64,000 bases of DNA from Clostridiales bacterium (lineage in GTDB: Bacteria > Bacillota > Clostridia > Oscillospirales > Oscillospiraceae). Location of the stretch: assembly GCA_004557655.1 (NCBI GenBank), contig SFGJ01000003.1, forward strand, positions 1-64,000. Direction: 5' to 3'. Shown piece after piece: positions 1-8,647 of this stretch. The notes below the pieces were generated by a model. The model did not search any database. It worked only from the letters and a program-made list of their open reading frames with translations, and was not told the DNA's origin. Within the stretch, counting starts at the first letter, position 1; each line of letters begins with the position of its first letter. The translations under genes and the position numbers were made by a program.

Positions 1-315
1 TATCTGTATGACGACCACTTTACCCTCATCATCAACGCCAGCAAGAAACCGTTGAGCATTGACAATATCCCGCTGGATGATATAGAAACGGCATTTGAAA
101 GCGAAACCGGAGCTTCGGAGGGGTGTTCATCCTTGAGCACCCCTGCTCCACCATTGGGCGCATATCCGAACCCTGTATTGTATGGGGAGCGGTGTTCGTT
201 CAAACAAGAAGACACTCCTTACCATTATGGTAGGGAGTGTCTTTTCACTTTTGGTGAATTCAGTGACTCATTTTTGGCTTTTCCCATAAAGTCCTCTATA
301 GAGTGCGTCCTATAA
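1..315 (+). CDS. C-terminal end of a probable serine recombinase (5' end outside window)
   Basis: Frame 1 is open from the window edge to TAA at 313-315. It begins YLYDDHFTLIINASKKPLS, continues IDNIPLDDIE, and has a CSS...PAPP segment. From memory this resembles the C-terminal tails of large serine recombinases (TnpX/Tn4451-like) in Clostridia mobile elements, whose last domain often ends with a Ser/Cys-rich stretch and a PP motif. No catalytic domain is in the window, so the family call rests on this tail only. The last 50 codons are unlike any tail I know and run through a stem-loop at 211-241, so the native stop may have been lost. It could also be an unrelated protein end. Confidence 0.5.
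   Translation, partial: YLYDDHFTLIINASKKPLSIDNIPLDDIETAFESETGASEGCSSLSTPAPPLGAYPNPVLYGERCSFKQEDTPYHYGRECLFTFGEFSDSFLAFPIKSSIECVL
211..241 (+). terminator. Stem-loop, terminator-like
   Basis: A 13-bp inverted repeat (arms 211-223 and 229-241, one G-T pair, loop of 5) is followed by CTTTTCACTTTT. It lies inside the open frame of the recombinase tail, which is unusual for a terminator and suggests the frame once ended earlier. Confidence 0.55.
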
Positions 316-488
316 GGGGAGTTTATTGGAAAATGACTCGATTTATCACTTACTCAGCATCTTTCAGCATTGTAGGAATCTTCTTGATTCTCTGTTGCTC
401 ATGACATTTCAACCCATCCGCTTGTTTTGCGCGGCGGCGATCACGGCGAAACTACCGTAAAATGTACTACACTTAGCTTTCCTTCGTC

Positions 489-692
489 TTAACTCGCCGT
501 AATTTGTTTTTCTGGCAAAACAAAGCTGTTAAATCCGGCAGCTTTTAGCCTGGCCTGCATCTTCTCGGCGTTCTCTTTGACGGAAAATACGCCCACGTGC
601 ACGCGGTATAGCTTAGCGGATGCAGGCGCAACGGGCCTTGGCTTCTCCGGCTCCTTGAAGCTCACGCCGAAGTAGTCACAGAAATTCCGGCA
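489..692 (-). pseudogene. SPOR-domain gene remnant
   Basis: The minus strand reads FCDYFGVSFKEPEKP, then LYRVHVGVFSVKENAEKM, then LKAAGFNSFVL, ending at TAA (489-491). The aromatic-rich V-G-x-F pattern followed by A-x-x-x-x-x-x-L-K-x-A-G-F is that of a SPOR peptidoglycan-binding repeat. Such repeats often end N-acetylmuramoyl-L-alanine amidases in Clostridia. An in-frame TGA sits at 693-695 and no start codon or RBS is present, so only about 65 codons of the C-terminus survive. From 316 to 488 I see no gene. Confidence 0.7.
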
Positions 693-736
693 TCAGATTC
701 TCCTGCTGTAAGATATGAGATATGCCTGTTTATAAC

Positions 737-3670
737 TTACTCTGCAAAGAATCGTTTTACATGGCCATACACTAATTGGCCGGTTTCCGGCAACAGCAGA
801 TCCGCCTCATGGAGCGTTGCGACATCGCCGATACCAACAGCTCTCATGCCTGCTGCATGGATGGCCTTGATGCCCGCCGAGGCATCCTCTATGCCGATGC
901 AGTTCTCGGGCAATAGACCCAGTCCCTCTGCCGCCAGCAGGAAGATATCCGGTGCCGGCTTGGAGCGTGCCGCGGCGGCATCAGCAATAAAATCAATGCT
1001 TTGCGTCAGATTCAGCGCGTCCATGATCGCTCTGGCGTTTTTGGACGCCGAAGCAAGCCCCAGCTTCATGCCGTCGGCTCTGGCTTCTTGCAGGAATGTC
1101 CGAATACCCGGCAGTACATTGTCGGGTGTCAGGTTTTTCAGCAGTTCCGCATACCGGCGGTTTTTCCGCTCGGCCAGTGCCGCTTTCTCCTCATCGGAAT
1201 ACTGATCTGCCACTCCCCCGTGACGCAAGATCAGTTCCAGCGAATCCATGCGGCTGACACCCTTCAGACACTCGTTGAACTGTCTGTCAATGGTGATACC
1301 GATCTCACTTGCCAGCTCTTTCCACGCCTGATAGTGATACTCGGCGGTTTCCGTGATCACACCGTCAAGGTCGAGCAGGATACCTTTGATTTCTGCCTTT
1401 TTCGGTGAAACACAAATTCCTTTCCGGTCCACCGTATACGGCTGATCCCACACGGCGATCTCCAAGGGCGCGCCTTGCAGCAGCACAATACGCACCTGTT
1501 CACGCTCTACCTCTACCTGCAATCTGCGGCCGCGATAGAGAACGGTAAAGGAATATCCCTCCCAGTTCTCGGGGCAGAACGGGGCAAAGGACAGCTTTCC
1601 GCCTGCGCTGCGCATACCGGCAAAGCCCTGCACAATGGCCAGCCAGCTTCCGCTCATGGAGGTAATGTGCAGGCCGTCCTCCGTATCATTGTTGTAGTTA
1701 TCCAGATCCAAGCGGGCCGTGCGCAGATAAAGCGCCATGGCTTTATCCTGTCTGCCGATTTCAGCGGCTATGATGGCATGGATACAGGCAGACAGGGACG
1801 ATTCATGCACCGTCATGGGCTCATAGAAATCAAAGTTGCGCGCCTTTTGTTCCTTGGTGAAGTGATCGCCAAAGAAATACATGCCCTGCAGCACATCCGC
1901 CTGCTTGATATAGCACGAGCGCAGGATCTTGTCCCAGCTCCAATGCTGGTTGATGGGACGCTCCCCTGCCGGAATGGCGTCCACCGTTTGCAGATCTTTG
2001 TCCAGAAACGTATCGTGCTGCACGAAGATGCCTCGCTCCTTGTCTTCAGGCAGATACATCTTGTCGCGGATCTCCTGCCACTTCTCCGTTTCATCCGCAG
2101 TCACGTCAAGTTTTGCGATCTTGTCAGCAGAAACCTTTTTGAGGCTCTCCAGCGTGTAGCCCAATGTCCATTGGCACAGGTAGTTGGTATACCAGTTGTT
2201 ATTGACGTTGTTCTCGTACTCGTTGGGGCCCGTGACGCCGTGCAGCATATAACATCCCTTATTCTTGGCATAATGCACTCTCCCTGCCCAGAAGCGGGAG
2301 AGCTCCACCAGCACATCGATACCATACTCAAGCAGATAGCTTTCGTCGCCGGTATAGTTGGTGTAGTTATAGATGGCGTAGGCAATGGCGCCGTTGCGGT
2401 GGATCTCCTCAAAGGTAATCTCCCACTCGTTGTGACACTCCACGCCGGTGAAGGTGACCATGGGATAGAGCGCGCCGGGCAGGCCCTGCTGCCGCGCGTT
2501 ATGCTTCGCACCATCTAACTGATTGTGGCGATACTTCAGCAGCTTTTCATTCACCGCAGGGTCGGCTACCGAGAGATACATGGGCAGGATATACGCTTCC
2601 GTGTCCCAATAGGTGGCGCCGCCGTATTTCTCGCCGGTAAATCCCTTGGGGCCGATATTCAGCCGCTCATCCTCGCCGTAGTAGGTAGCAAAAAGCTGGA
2701 ACATATTAAAGCGAATACCCTGCTGCGCCTCGTCGTCACCGCGGATGGTCACATCCGCCTTACTCCAGCGTTCCCGCCATGCCAACCTCTGCGCCGCCAA
2801 ATGCTCGTCAAAGGATTTTTTCTCTGCCGTCTGCAGCAATGTGAGTGCCACGCGCTCCTGCTCAGCCGCTTCGGTATCTCTGTCAGTGATGACCGCCACG
2901 GTCTTTTCCAGCACCGCCTCCTCGTTCTGGCACAGAACAAACGACAAATGTTCCCGCACGGAGGTACCGTCTGCTTTCCGCTTTCTATCCGCCGAAACGG
3001 ACAGGCGGTTTTCCATGGCGGCGCTGACGGTAAATCGGGGGGTTCCAAAGGGATTGTCCTTGGTCCGCATCTGCAAAAAGCCGGCACCGGCATTACGGCT
3101 CGTCACATCCCAGAAAGTTTCCTCGTAGTTGCTGTCTTTGTTGCAGACAGCTCCGTCCAAAGCAGAAGATATCTCCACCTTAGCTACGCCTGACAGCACC
3201 TTGACCTGCACCTGAAAATACGCCAAGCGGCGCTCCACGATGCTGAAAAAGCGGCGGAAGGTTAATTGGACGCTGCCGCCCGGCACAGGGACGGTATAGC
3301 GGCGTGTCAGCAAGCCGTTTCGCATATCCAGCTCTACCGAAAAATCCTCCGGTTCGATGTTGCCAAGGTCGATTTTTTCGCCGTTCACCGTCATACGAAT
3401 AGCGGCGAAATTCACCGCATTGATGACCTTGCCGAAATACCGGGGGTAGCCGTTCTTCCACCAGCCCACGCGGGTCTTGTCCGGAAACCAGACGCCGGCA
3501 ATATAAGTGCCCTGATGGTGCTGGCCTGTATAGCCCTCCTCAAAATTACCGCGCATACCCATGTAGCCGTTGCCGATGGAGGTAAGGCTCTCCATTAAGA
3601 GCATATTCTTACGATCCAGCGTGTCGGTTTTCAGCGTCCACGGATCGATGGCAAATATTCTGTTGTACAT
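737..3670 (-). CDS. GH65 maltose phosphorylase fused to beta-phosphoglucomutase
   Basis: This is a two-domain cytoplasmic enzyme of 977 aa. Residues 1 to about 755 form a complete glycoside hydrolase family 65 phosphorylase. The VTGPNEYENNVNNNW segment places the general acid at Glu484, and VECHNEWEITFEEIHRNG (410-427) matches maltose phosphorylases best. Residues 760-977 are a HAD-type beta-phosphoglucomutase: DLDGVITET with nucleophile Asp767 and acid/base Asp769, Ser874, Lys904, and Glu928-Asp929. The first domain would phosphorolyse maltose to glucose and beta-glucose-1-phosphate. The second would isomerise the latter to glucose-6-phosphate. These are normally separate adjacent genes (mapA, pgmB). 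RBS AGGAG lies 11 nt upstream of ATG 3670. It is the last gene of the maltose cluster. Kojibiose or nigerose as substrate is not excluded. Confidence 0.9.
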   Translation of the reverse strand: MYNRIFAIDPWTLKTDTLDRKNMLLMESLTSIGNGYMGMRGNFEEGYTGQHHQGTYIAGVWFPDKTRVGWWKNGYPRYFGKVINAVNFAAIRMTVNGEKIDLGNIEPEDFSVELDMRNGLLTRRYTVPVPGGSVQLTFRRFFSIVERRLAYFQVQVKVLSGVAKVEISSALDGAVCNKDSNYEETFWDVTSRNAGAGFLQMRTKDNPFGTPRFTVSAAMENRLSVSADRKRKADGTSVREHLSFVLCQNEEAVLEKTVAVITDRDTEAAEQERVALTLLQTAEKKSFDEHLAAQRLAWRERWSKADVTIRGDDEAQQGIRFNMFQLFATYYGEDERLNIGPKGFTGEKYGGATYWDTEAYILPMYLSVADPAVNEKLLKYRHNQLDGAKHNARQQGLPGALYPMVTFTGVECHNEWEITFEEIHRNGAIAYAIYNYTNYTGDESYLLEYGIDVLVELSRFWAGRVHYAKNKGCYMLHGVTGPNEYENNVNNNWYTNYLCQWTLGYTLESLKKVSADKIAKLDVTADETEKWQEIRDKMYLPEDKERGIFVQHDTFLDKDLQTVDAIPAGERPINQHWSWDKILRSCYIKQADVLQGMYFFGDHFTKEQKARNFDFYEPMTVHESSLSACIHAIIAAEIGRQDKAMALYLRTARLDLDNYNNDTEDGLHITSMSGSWLAIVQGFAGMRSAGGKLSFAPFCPENWEGYSFTVLYRGRRLQVEVEREQVRIVLLQGAPLEIAVWDQPYTVDRKGICVSPKKAEIKGILLDLDGVITETAEYHYQAWKELASEIGITIDRQFNECLKGVSRMDSLELILRHGGVADQYSDEEKAALAERKNRRYAELLKNLTPDNVLPGIRTFLQEARADGMKLGLASASKNARAIMDALNLTQSIDFIADAAAARSKPAPDIFLLAAEGLGLLPENCIGIEDASAGIKAIHAAGMRAVGIGDVATLHEADLLLPETGQLVYGHVKRFFAE

Positions 3671-3710
3671 TCTTCGTTACGCTCCTTATGCATAGCGTTG
3701 GTCTGTAAGA

Positions 3711-3751
3711 AGAAATCTATCTACCCACCATGGCGATGAATAGATAGATTT
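3711..3751 (-). other. Intercistronic stem-loop
   Basis: A perfect 10-bp inverted repeat (3713-3722 and 3742-3751, loop 19) lies between the permease stop and the GH65 fusion start. It lacks a clean T-run, so it may act as an mRNA stabiliser or a partial attenuator rather than a terminator. Confidence 0.5.
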
Positions 3752-3771
3752 ATTTCTGGCTTTGCAACTGT

Positions 3772-4623
3772 TTATCCCTTGATACCACCCGATTGCAGGC
3801 CGGACACAAAGTATCTCTGGAAGCAGATGAACACAATGATGACCGGCATCAGGCTGGCTACCGACATGGCAAATACATATCCCCACTGGGTAAACTGATG
3901 CTGCCCGAAAAAGCCGGAAATCGCAATAGGCAGTGTGCGCTTGAGGTTGTCGTTAATCACTGTCAGCGCCCAGGGAAATTCCTCCCATGCGGTGAGGAAG
4001 TTGAAGATACTGACCGAGGCAATGGCCGGGCTTGACAGCGGGATAATTATTTTGAAAAACACCGTAAATACGTTACCGCCGTCAGCATAGACCGCCTCAT
4101 CATAATCTCTTGGAATGCCTTCTATGTAGCCCTTGATCATGAAGGTGGAAAACGGAATCACCCAGGCCACATAAAACGGGATCAGGCCCCATAGCTTGTT
4201 TGTCACATTCAAAAAGTCTGCCAACTGATACTGTGTAATAATCAGCGTTGTGCCGGGAATGATCATCGTACCGATGACCAGACCAAACAGCAGCTTTCTG
4301 CCGGGGAAGCGGAATCGTGCCAGACAGAAAGCCAGCGCCGTAGAGATAAAGGCTGCAATAAGAACAGTGGCCAAAGCCACAAAGGCACTGTTCAAAAAGT
4401 TGCGATAGAATTTTTCCTGCCCAAAGATGTATGCATAGTTTTCAACGGTGATGTTCTCTGCCGTGGGCAGGAAATGGGGCGGAAATTCATACAATGCGCC
4501 GTTGGGCTTGAGGGATGTACTGATCATGTAAATCATGGGCATGACGGACACGGCACCGCCCAACAGCAGGAAGATGTATAAAAGCGCGTTCTTGGCTGAT
4601 TTTTGCGTTACTATTCTTTTCAT
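3772..4623 (-). CDS. Carbohydrate ABC transporter permease, MalG type
   Basis: This 283-aa inner-membrane permease has about six hydrophobic segments. The EAA-like cytoplasmic loop reads EAVYADGGNVFTVFFKIIIP, which docks on the ATPase. It ends in a short basic tail (SGGIKG), as MalG-family (CUT1) permeases do. ATG 4623 has RBS GAGGTG five nucleotides upstream, and only 9 nt separate it from the preceding permease, so the two are co-transcribed. With the MalF-type permease and binding protein it should import maltose or maltodextrins. The substrate is inferred from the neighbours GH65, GH13 and glucokinase. Confidence 0.92.
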   Translation of the reverse strand: MKRIVTQKSAKNALLYIFLLLGGAVSVMPMIYMISTSLKPNGALYEFPPHFLPTAENITVENYAYIFGQEKFYRNFLNSAFVALATVLIAAFISTALAFCLARFRFPGRKLLFGLVIGTMIIPGTTLIITQYQLADFLNVTNKLWGLIPFYVAWVIPFSTFMIKGYIEGIPRDYDEAVYADGGNVFTVFFKIIIPLSSPAIASVSIFNFLTAWEEFPWALTVINDNLKRTLPIAISGFFGQHQFTQWGYVFAMSVASLMPVIIVFICFQRYFVSGLQSGGIKG

Positions 4624-4632
4624 AGCATCACC

Positions 4633-5520
4633 TCAGTTTGCCTCGTTGTTCTTCATGACCTTAAACTGCAGCACCGCAAGGAAGATCAGCGTGACCGCCA
4701 CAACAAAGGACAATGCTGCGGCATAGCCAAATTCACCGGTGTTGAATGCCTTGTAGTACATCCAGGTAAGAACGGTTTCGGTCTGATGCATCGGCTTGCC
4801 GCCGGTGATCATCTTGACGGATGTAAACACGTTGAAGCCGCCAATGGTCAGCATGACAAGCGCAAAGAGAATGGTAGGTCTGATACTGGGAAGGGTGATC
4901 TTAAAGAATTTCTGGATGCTGCCGCAGCCGTCAATGGAAGCGGATTCATAGAGTTCCTGGGGCACACTCTGCAGCGCCGCAAGGAAAACCACCATGTTCC
5001 ATCCAACGCCTTTCCATATACCCAGCATCATTGCCACGCTCAGACCGCCCCAACGGGTATCCAGCCAGGCGATATAGCTGTCCGTCAAGTGCAGCACATT
5101 GGTCAGCACATAGTTGAGCATACCCTCGGTGTTGAACACATAGCGGAACACCAACGACACAATAACCCATGAGGTAATCACCGGGATATAGTAGATGACG
5201 CGGAAGGACACGCGAAAACGCGGAATGGCGTTGATAAACACAGCGGCCATCAAGCCCAGAATCATCTGTCCCGGCACGGTAACAAGGGTGTAAATAATCG
5301 TATTGGCGAAAGCGATGCGGAATGTCTCATCACCTAAGACAGCTTTGTAGTTTTCTAATCCGACAAAGCTGTGGCTGAGCATAGACCCAAAATCCCATTG
5401 CAGAAAGCTCATGAAAAAGAGCTTGACAATGGGATAAATCGTGAAAATGGCAAACATGGCCACACCCGGCAGCAACAGCAGAGCGACCTGCCTTTTGTTT
5501 CGTCCGGTTCTCAACTCCAT
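4633..5520 (-). CDS. Carbohydrate ABC transporter permease, MalF type
   Basis: This 295-aa protein has an N-terminal basic stretch, then six predicted transmembrane helices. The EAA loop (YESASIDGCGSIQKFFKITL) is typical of CUT1 sugar permeases. It lacks the large periplasmic P2 domain of enterobacterial MalF, as expected in Firmicutes. ATG 5520 is preceded by GAGGAG. It follows the binding-protein gene after a 93-bp spacer carrying a perfect stem-loop, which could lower its expression relative to the binding protein. Confidence 0.92.
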   Translation of the reverse strand: MELRTGRNKRQVALLLLPGVAMFAIFTIYPIVKLFFMSFLQWDFGSMLSHSFVGLENYKAVLGDETFRIAFANTIIYTLVTVPGQMILGLMAAVFINAIPRFRVSFRVIYYIPVITSWVIVSLVFRYVFNTEGMLNYVLTNVLHLTDSYIAWLDTRWGGLSVAMMLGIWKGVGWNMVVFLAALQSVPQELYESASIDGCGSIQKFFKITLPSIRPTILFALVMLTIGGFNVFTSVKMITGGKPMHQTETVLTWMYYKAFNTGEFGYAAALSFVVAVTLIFLAVLQFKVMKNNEAN

Positions 5521-5542
5521 AATCGTCTCCTCGCTTGGTAAG

Positions 5543-5573
5543 GAATATGCGCCGCCGTTGGCGGCGCATATTC
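5543..5573 (-). other. Perfect stem-loop between binding protein and permease genes
   Basis: GAATATGCGCCGCC and its exact complement (5543-5556, 5560-5573) are separated by 3 nt. No T-run follows on the minus strand. The position matches the REP-type stem-loops between malE and malF of enterobacteria, which protect upstream mRNA and give excess binding protein. The function here is inferred by that analogy. Confidence 0.6.
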
Positions 5574-5613
5574 AAAACCTCTTGCGTAATAACGCGTTGT
5601 CTGATATAATTTT

Positions 5614-6891
5614 TTAACCGACAAGCAGCGTGTCGACCTGAGCTGCCAGAGCGTCCAGCTTAGTCTGTGCGTCAGCGCCGTTAACAATAATGTCAGTCAC
5701 AGCAACGGACAGCAGGTTGTCGATCTCGGACCAGGAAGCCACGGGGGGACGAGCCACTGCGGTGGTAATAGCCTCCAGGAACGGGGCAAATGCAGCGTTC
5801 TTGACGGTATCGCTCTCCAGCGCAGTCTTGTTTACGGGGATCTGGCCGCACTTAGCCATCTCTTCCTGAGCGAACTCGCTGGTCATAAACTTCATGAACA
5901 GCCATGCGCCTTCGCTGTTGCCGCCCTTGAACATGGCGATGTCTTCACCGCCCAGGACGGAGTGGGAGCCGCCGGAGCCGGCAGGCATGTTGCCGGTGCC
6001 GTACTTGAAGTCAGGGTATGCGCCGTTCATCTCGGCGGTCTTCCAGGGGCCTTCCAGCAGCATCATGTAACGACCGGTACCGAAACCGTCGGTCATGGGG
6101 ATGTCACCGCTGTTAAAGCCGGTGAACTGACCCTTCTTGTACATATCGGCAAACTTCTTCACGGTGTCCACAGTAGCGGCGCTGTTGAGGTAGCCGGAGG
6201 CCTTGGTGTAGTCCTCATTGGTGATAGCTCCGCCATTGCTCCAGATGTAGGGCAGGATATTCCAGCCGGACAGAGCGGGCTCATTCAGCCCCCACACCTG
6301 CTGACCGGCCGCGTTGGTGCCGGAGAGTTTCGCGGCGGCGGCATACAGTTCATCCATCGTCTGGGGAACGGCAATGCCTGCATCAGCCAAAGCCTGCTCG
6401 TTGTAGAACAGGATCTTGGTGTTGGTGTTCAGAGCCATTGCATAGTAGTTGCCCTTGACGAAGCCGGTGCTCATTGCGCTGTCGAGCAGGTTGCCGGAAA
6501 CTTCGGAGAAATCGCTCATTTCCTTATCCAGAGGAACGAGGATATCCATCTTCTGGAATTCGGGAACCCAGGCGATGTCCAGACGAGCCACATCGGGCAG
6601 GCTGTCGGAGCCGGCATTGACAATGATCTTGTCGTGAAGCTCTGCCCACTCGTGGGACACGGCATTGACTTTGTAACCGGGGTTTTCTTCCTCAAACTTA
6701 GGAATGAGGACATTCATAAGCGTTTCATTCTCAGCGGACTGAGCACTGTAATGATGCCAGAAATCAATGACTACAGGATCAGAGCTCTGAGGTGAACCGG
6801 CTGGCGTTTTGCTGCAAGCAGTGAGTACTCCCAATACCATCACTGCTGCAAGTGCGAACGCCAGCACTTTTTTCATGGTCTGTTTTTTCAT
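5614..6891 (-). CDS. Sugar ABC transporter substrate-binding lipoprotein (MalE type)
   Basis: The preferred start is ATG 6891, which has RBS GAAAGGAAG; upstream in-frame codons look untranslated. The 425-aa product begins with basic residues, a hydrophobic stretch and a lipobox LTAC, so it should be a membrane-anchored lipoprotein. The body has the class-I CUT1 binding protein layout: VIDFWHHYSAQ near the N-terminus, LPDVARLDIAW, and a late GEDIAMFKG and WLFMKFMTS region. It would capture maltose or maltodextrin for the two downstream permeases. The upstream GH13 frame overlaps its first 113 nt in another frame. Confidence 0.93.
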   Translation of the reverse strand: MKKQTMKKVLAFALAAVMVLGVLTACSKTPAGSPQSSDPVVIDFWHHYSAQSAENETLMNVLIPKFEEENPGYKVNAVSHEWAELHDKIIVNAGSDSLPDVARLDIAWVPEFQKMDILVPLDKEMSDFSEVSGNLLDSAMSTGFVKGNYYAMALNTNTKILFYNEQALADAGIAVPQTMDELYAAAAKLSGTNAAGQQVWGLNEPALSGWNILPYIWSNGGAITNEDYTKASGYLNSAATVDTVKKFADMYKKGQFTGFNSGDIPMTDGFGTGRYMMLLEGPWKTAEMNGAYPDFKYGTGNMPAGSGGSHSVLGGEDIAMFKGGNSEGAWLFMKFMTSEFAQEEMAKCGQIPVNKTALESDTVKNAAFAPFLEAITTAVARPPVASWSEIDNLLSVAVTDIIVNGADAQTKLDALAAQVDTLLVG

Positions 6892-8647
6892 GGTTATCTT
6901 CCTTTCTGTTTTTATATATGTTAACGGAATATGCAGGCAGCTTTGCGCAGAGCAGCTCTGCATCTTTCGTTACATATGTCTGACTGAGCATTTCCGTCCA
7001 CGCGCCAGGTTCCACAGCCAGTCGGGGGAAATAGTCCGCCTCACCTGCGTTGACAAGAACGATGCAGATCTCATCGTCTGTCTGCCGTCTAAAGCCGTAG
7101 ACCATATGCTCATCATCACATAGCACCGTCGCATAATCGCCCTCATACAGTGAGGGTGAATTTTTTCGCAATGCGATCAGCTTTTGATACCATTCAAACA
7201 GGTCTCTGTTCTGTTTTTCGCCATCCCACTCCATGCACACACGGCATAAGGGATCATTGTCGCCTGTCAGGCCCACCTCGTCGCCGTAGAACACGGCAGG
7301 ACAGCCGGGCAGTGTCATCTGCAGGGCGACCGCCAGTTTGAAACGCCGTAAGTCGTTTTGACATTCAAACATAAATCGCGCTGTGTCATGGCTGTCCAGC
7401 GGGTTATACAGTCGCAGCGCCACTTCCTCAGGGTAGAGCGACAACATCCGATTGATCTGATCGTCGAACCGGGAAACCGACAGATTCCGCTTGCCCAGCC
7501 AGCCAACCATTGCCTCCCGGAACAGATAATTCATCGCCGTGTCAAGGCGGTTGGCTGTCACCAGCTTTTGTGCGTCACCCCATGTTTCACCCAGGAGCAG
7601 GGCATCTGGCTTGAGCTGCTTGATGCGCGATGAAAATTTCTGCCAGAAGGAGGCCGGCACCTCATCCGCCACATCCAATCGCCAGCCGTCAATACCGAAT
7701 TCCCGTATCCAGTACTCCCCCACGCGGATAAAGTATTCCGCGGTATCCGGGCAATTCAGATTGATCTTCGGCATCCACTTGTAATGTCCCACACAGTCGT
7801 AGTTGCACGGATCAAGTGTGACGGGATAACCTTGCGGGAAAAACCAGTCCCGATATTTTGAGTTTTCCCCATTGCGCACCAGATCCTGGAACGGCGGCCA
7901 ATAGTAGCCGCAGTGATTAAATACACCGTCAAGGATCAGCCGCAGCCCTCTTTTGTGCACCTCACTGACCAGTTTTCGCAAGTCCTCCTTCGTTCCGAAC
8001 GACGGATCAATTTCATAATAGTCCACCGTATCGTACTTGTGGTTGGACGGTGCGTTGAAGATCGGTGTCAGATAGAGGCAGGTGGCGCCCAGATCGCATA
8101 TGTGATCCAAGCCCTGAATGATCCCCTGGATGTCACCGCCCATGAAGTTTTCTCTGGTGGGCGGACTGCCCCAGGGATCAGCATCGGAGGGCGTCAGCCG
8201 ATCGTCACCGCTGCGGTAGCGCTCGGGAAAGATCTGGTAGTACACCTGCTGTTTGTGCCAATCAGGCGCACAATACCCGTCCCCTTCATTGGGCCAGAGA
8301 AACTCAAAGAAATTTTCGTTGATGGCAGGTTCTTTGTCGGATAAACCCTTTGCCCCAAGCCAAACGGTTTCTTCATCACTCTTCAGCACGAAGTAATACC
8401 GCACATAAGCTGCCACATCTTCTATCTGTATCGTTATGCGGTAGCAGTCATGATACGCATCACGAAGGCTTCGCTTCATCGGGATGTGTGTCTGCCTGTC
8501 GGCAGATGTTTCATAGCGTGGCCAGAACACAAGCGTTACTTGTTTGACATCTTCTCTCGCCGTAGTGATCTGAACGGTCAGTTGATCCCGCGCCCGCGGA
8601 TATATGTACTCCGGCGTCGGACGATGGACAACGGCAGGCAGGTTCAT
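6779..8647 (-). CDS. GH13 alpha-glucanase, neopullulanase/cyclomaltodextrinase-like
   Basis: The 622-aa cytoplasmic enzyme has an N-terminal beta-sandwich (about 1-120), then a GH13 barrel. Catalytic residues are visible: nucleophile Asp325 in GWRLDVADE, acid/base Glu354 in LLGETW, and Asp421 in SHDTAR. ATG 8647 has RBS GGAGG and overlaps the lacI stop by 4 nt. It likely trims imported maltodextrins to maltose or glucose. Oddity: the natural domain ends near residue 580 (YSVNIYK). The last 40 codons are an out-of-frame reading of the next gene's RBS and signal peptide, so the original stop appears lost by point mutation or frameshift. Confidence 0.9.
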   Translation of the reverse strand: MNLPAVVHRPTPEYIYPRARDQLTVQITTAREDVKQVTLVFWPRYETSADRQTHIPMKRSLRDAYHDCYRITIQIEDVAAYVRYYFVLKSDEETVWLGAKGLSDKEPAINENFFEFLWPNEGDGYCAPDWHKQQVYYQIFPERYRSGDDRLTPSDADPWGSPPTRENFMGGDIQGIIQGLDHICDLGATCLYLTPIFNAPSNHKYDTVDYYEIDPSFGTKEDLRKLVSEVHKRGLRLILDGVFNHCGYYWPPFQDLVRNGENSKYRDWFFPQGYPVTLDPCNYDCVGHYKWMPKINLNCPDTAEYFIRVGEYWIREFGIDGWRLDVADEVPASFWQKFSSRIKQLKPDALLLGETWGDAQKLVTANRLDTAMNYLFREAMVGWLGKRNLSVSRFDDQINRMLSLYPEEVALRLYNPLDSHDTARFMFECQNDLRRFKLAVALQMTLPGCPAVFYGDEVGLTGDNDPLCRVCMEWDGEKQNRDLFEWYQKLIALRKNSPSLYEGDYATVLCDDEHMVYGFRRQTDDEICIVLVNAGEADYFPRLAVEPGAWTEMLSQTYVTKDAELLCAKLPAYSVNIYKNRKEDNHEKTDHEKSAGVRTCSSDGIGSTHCLQQNASRFTSEL

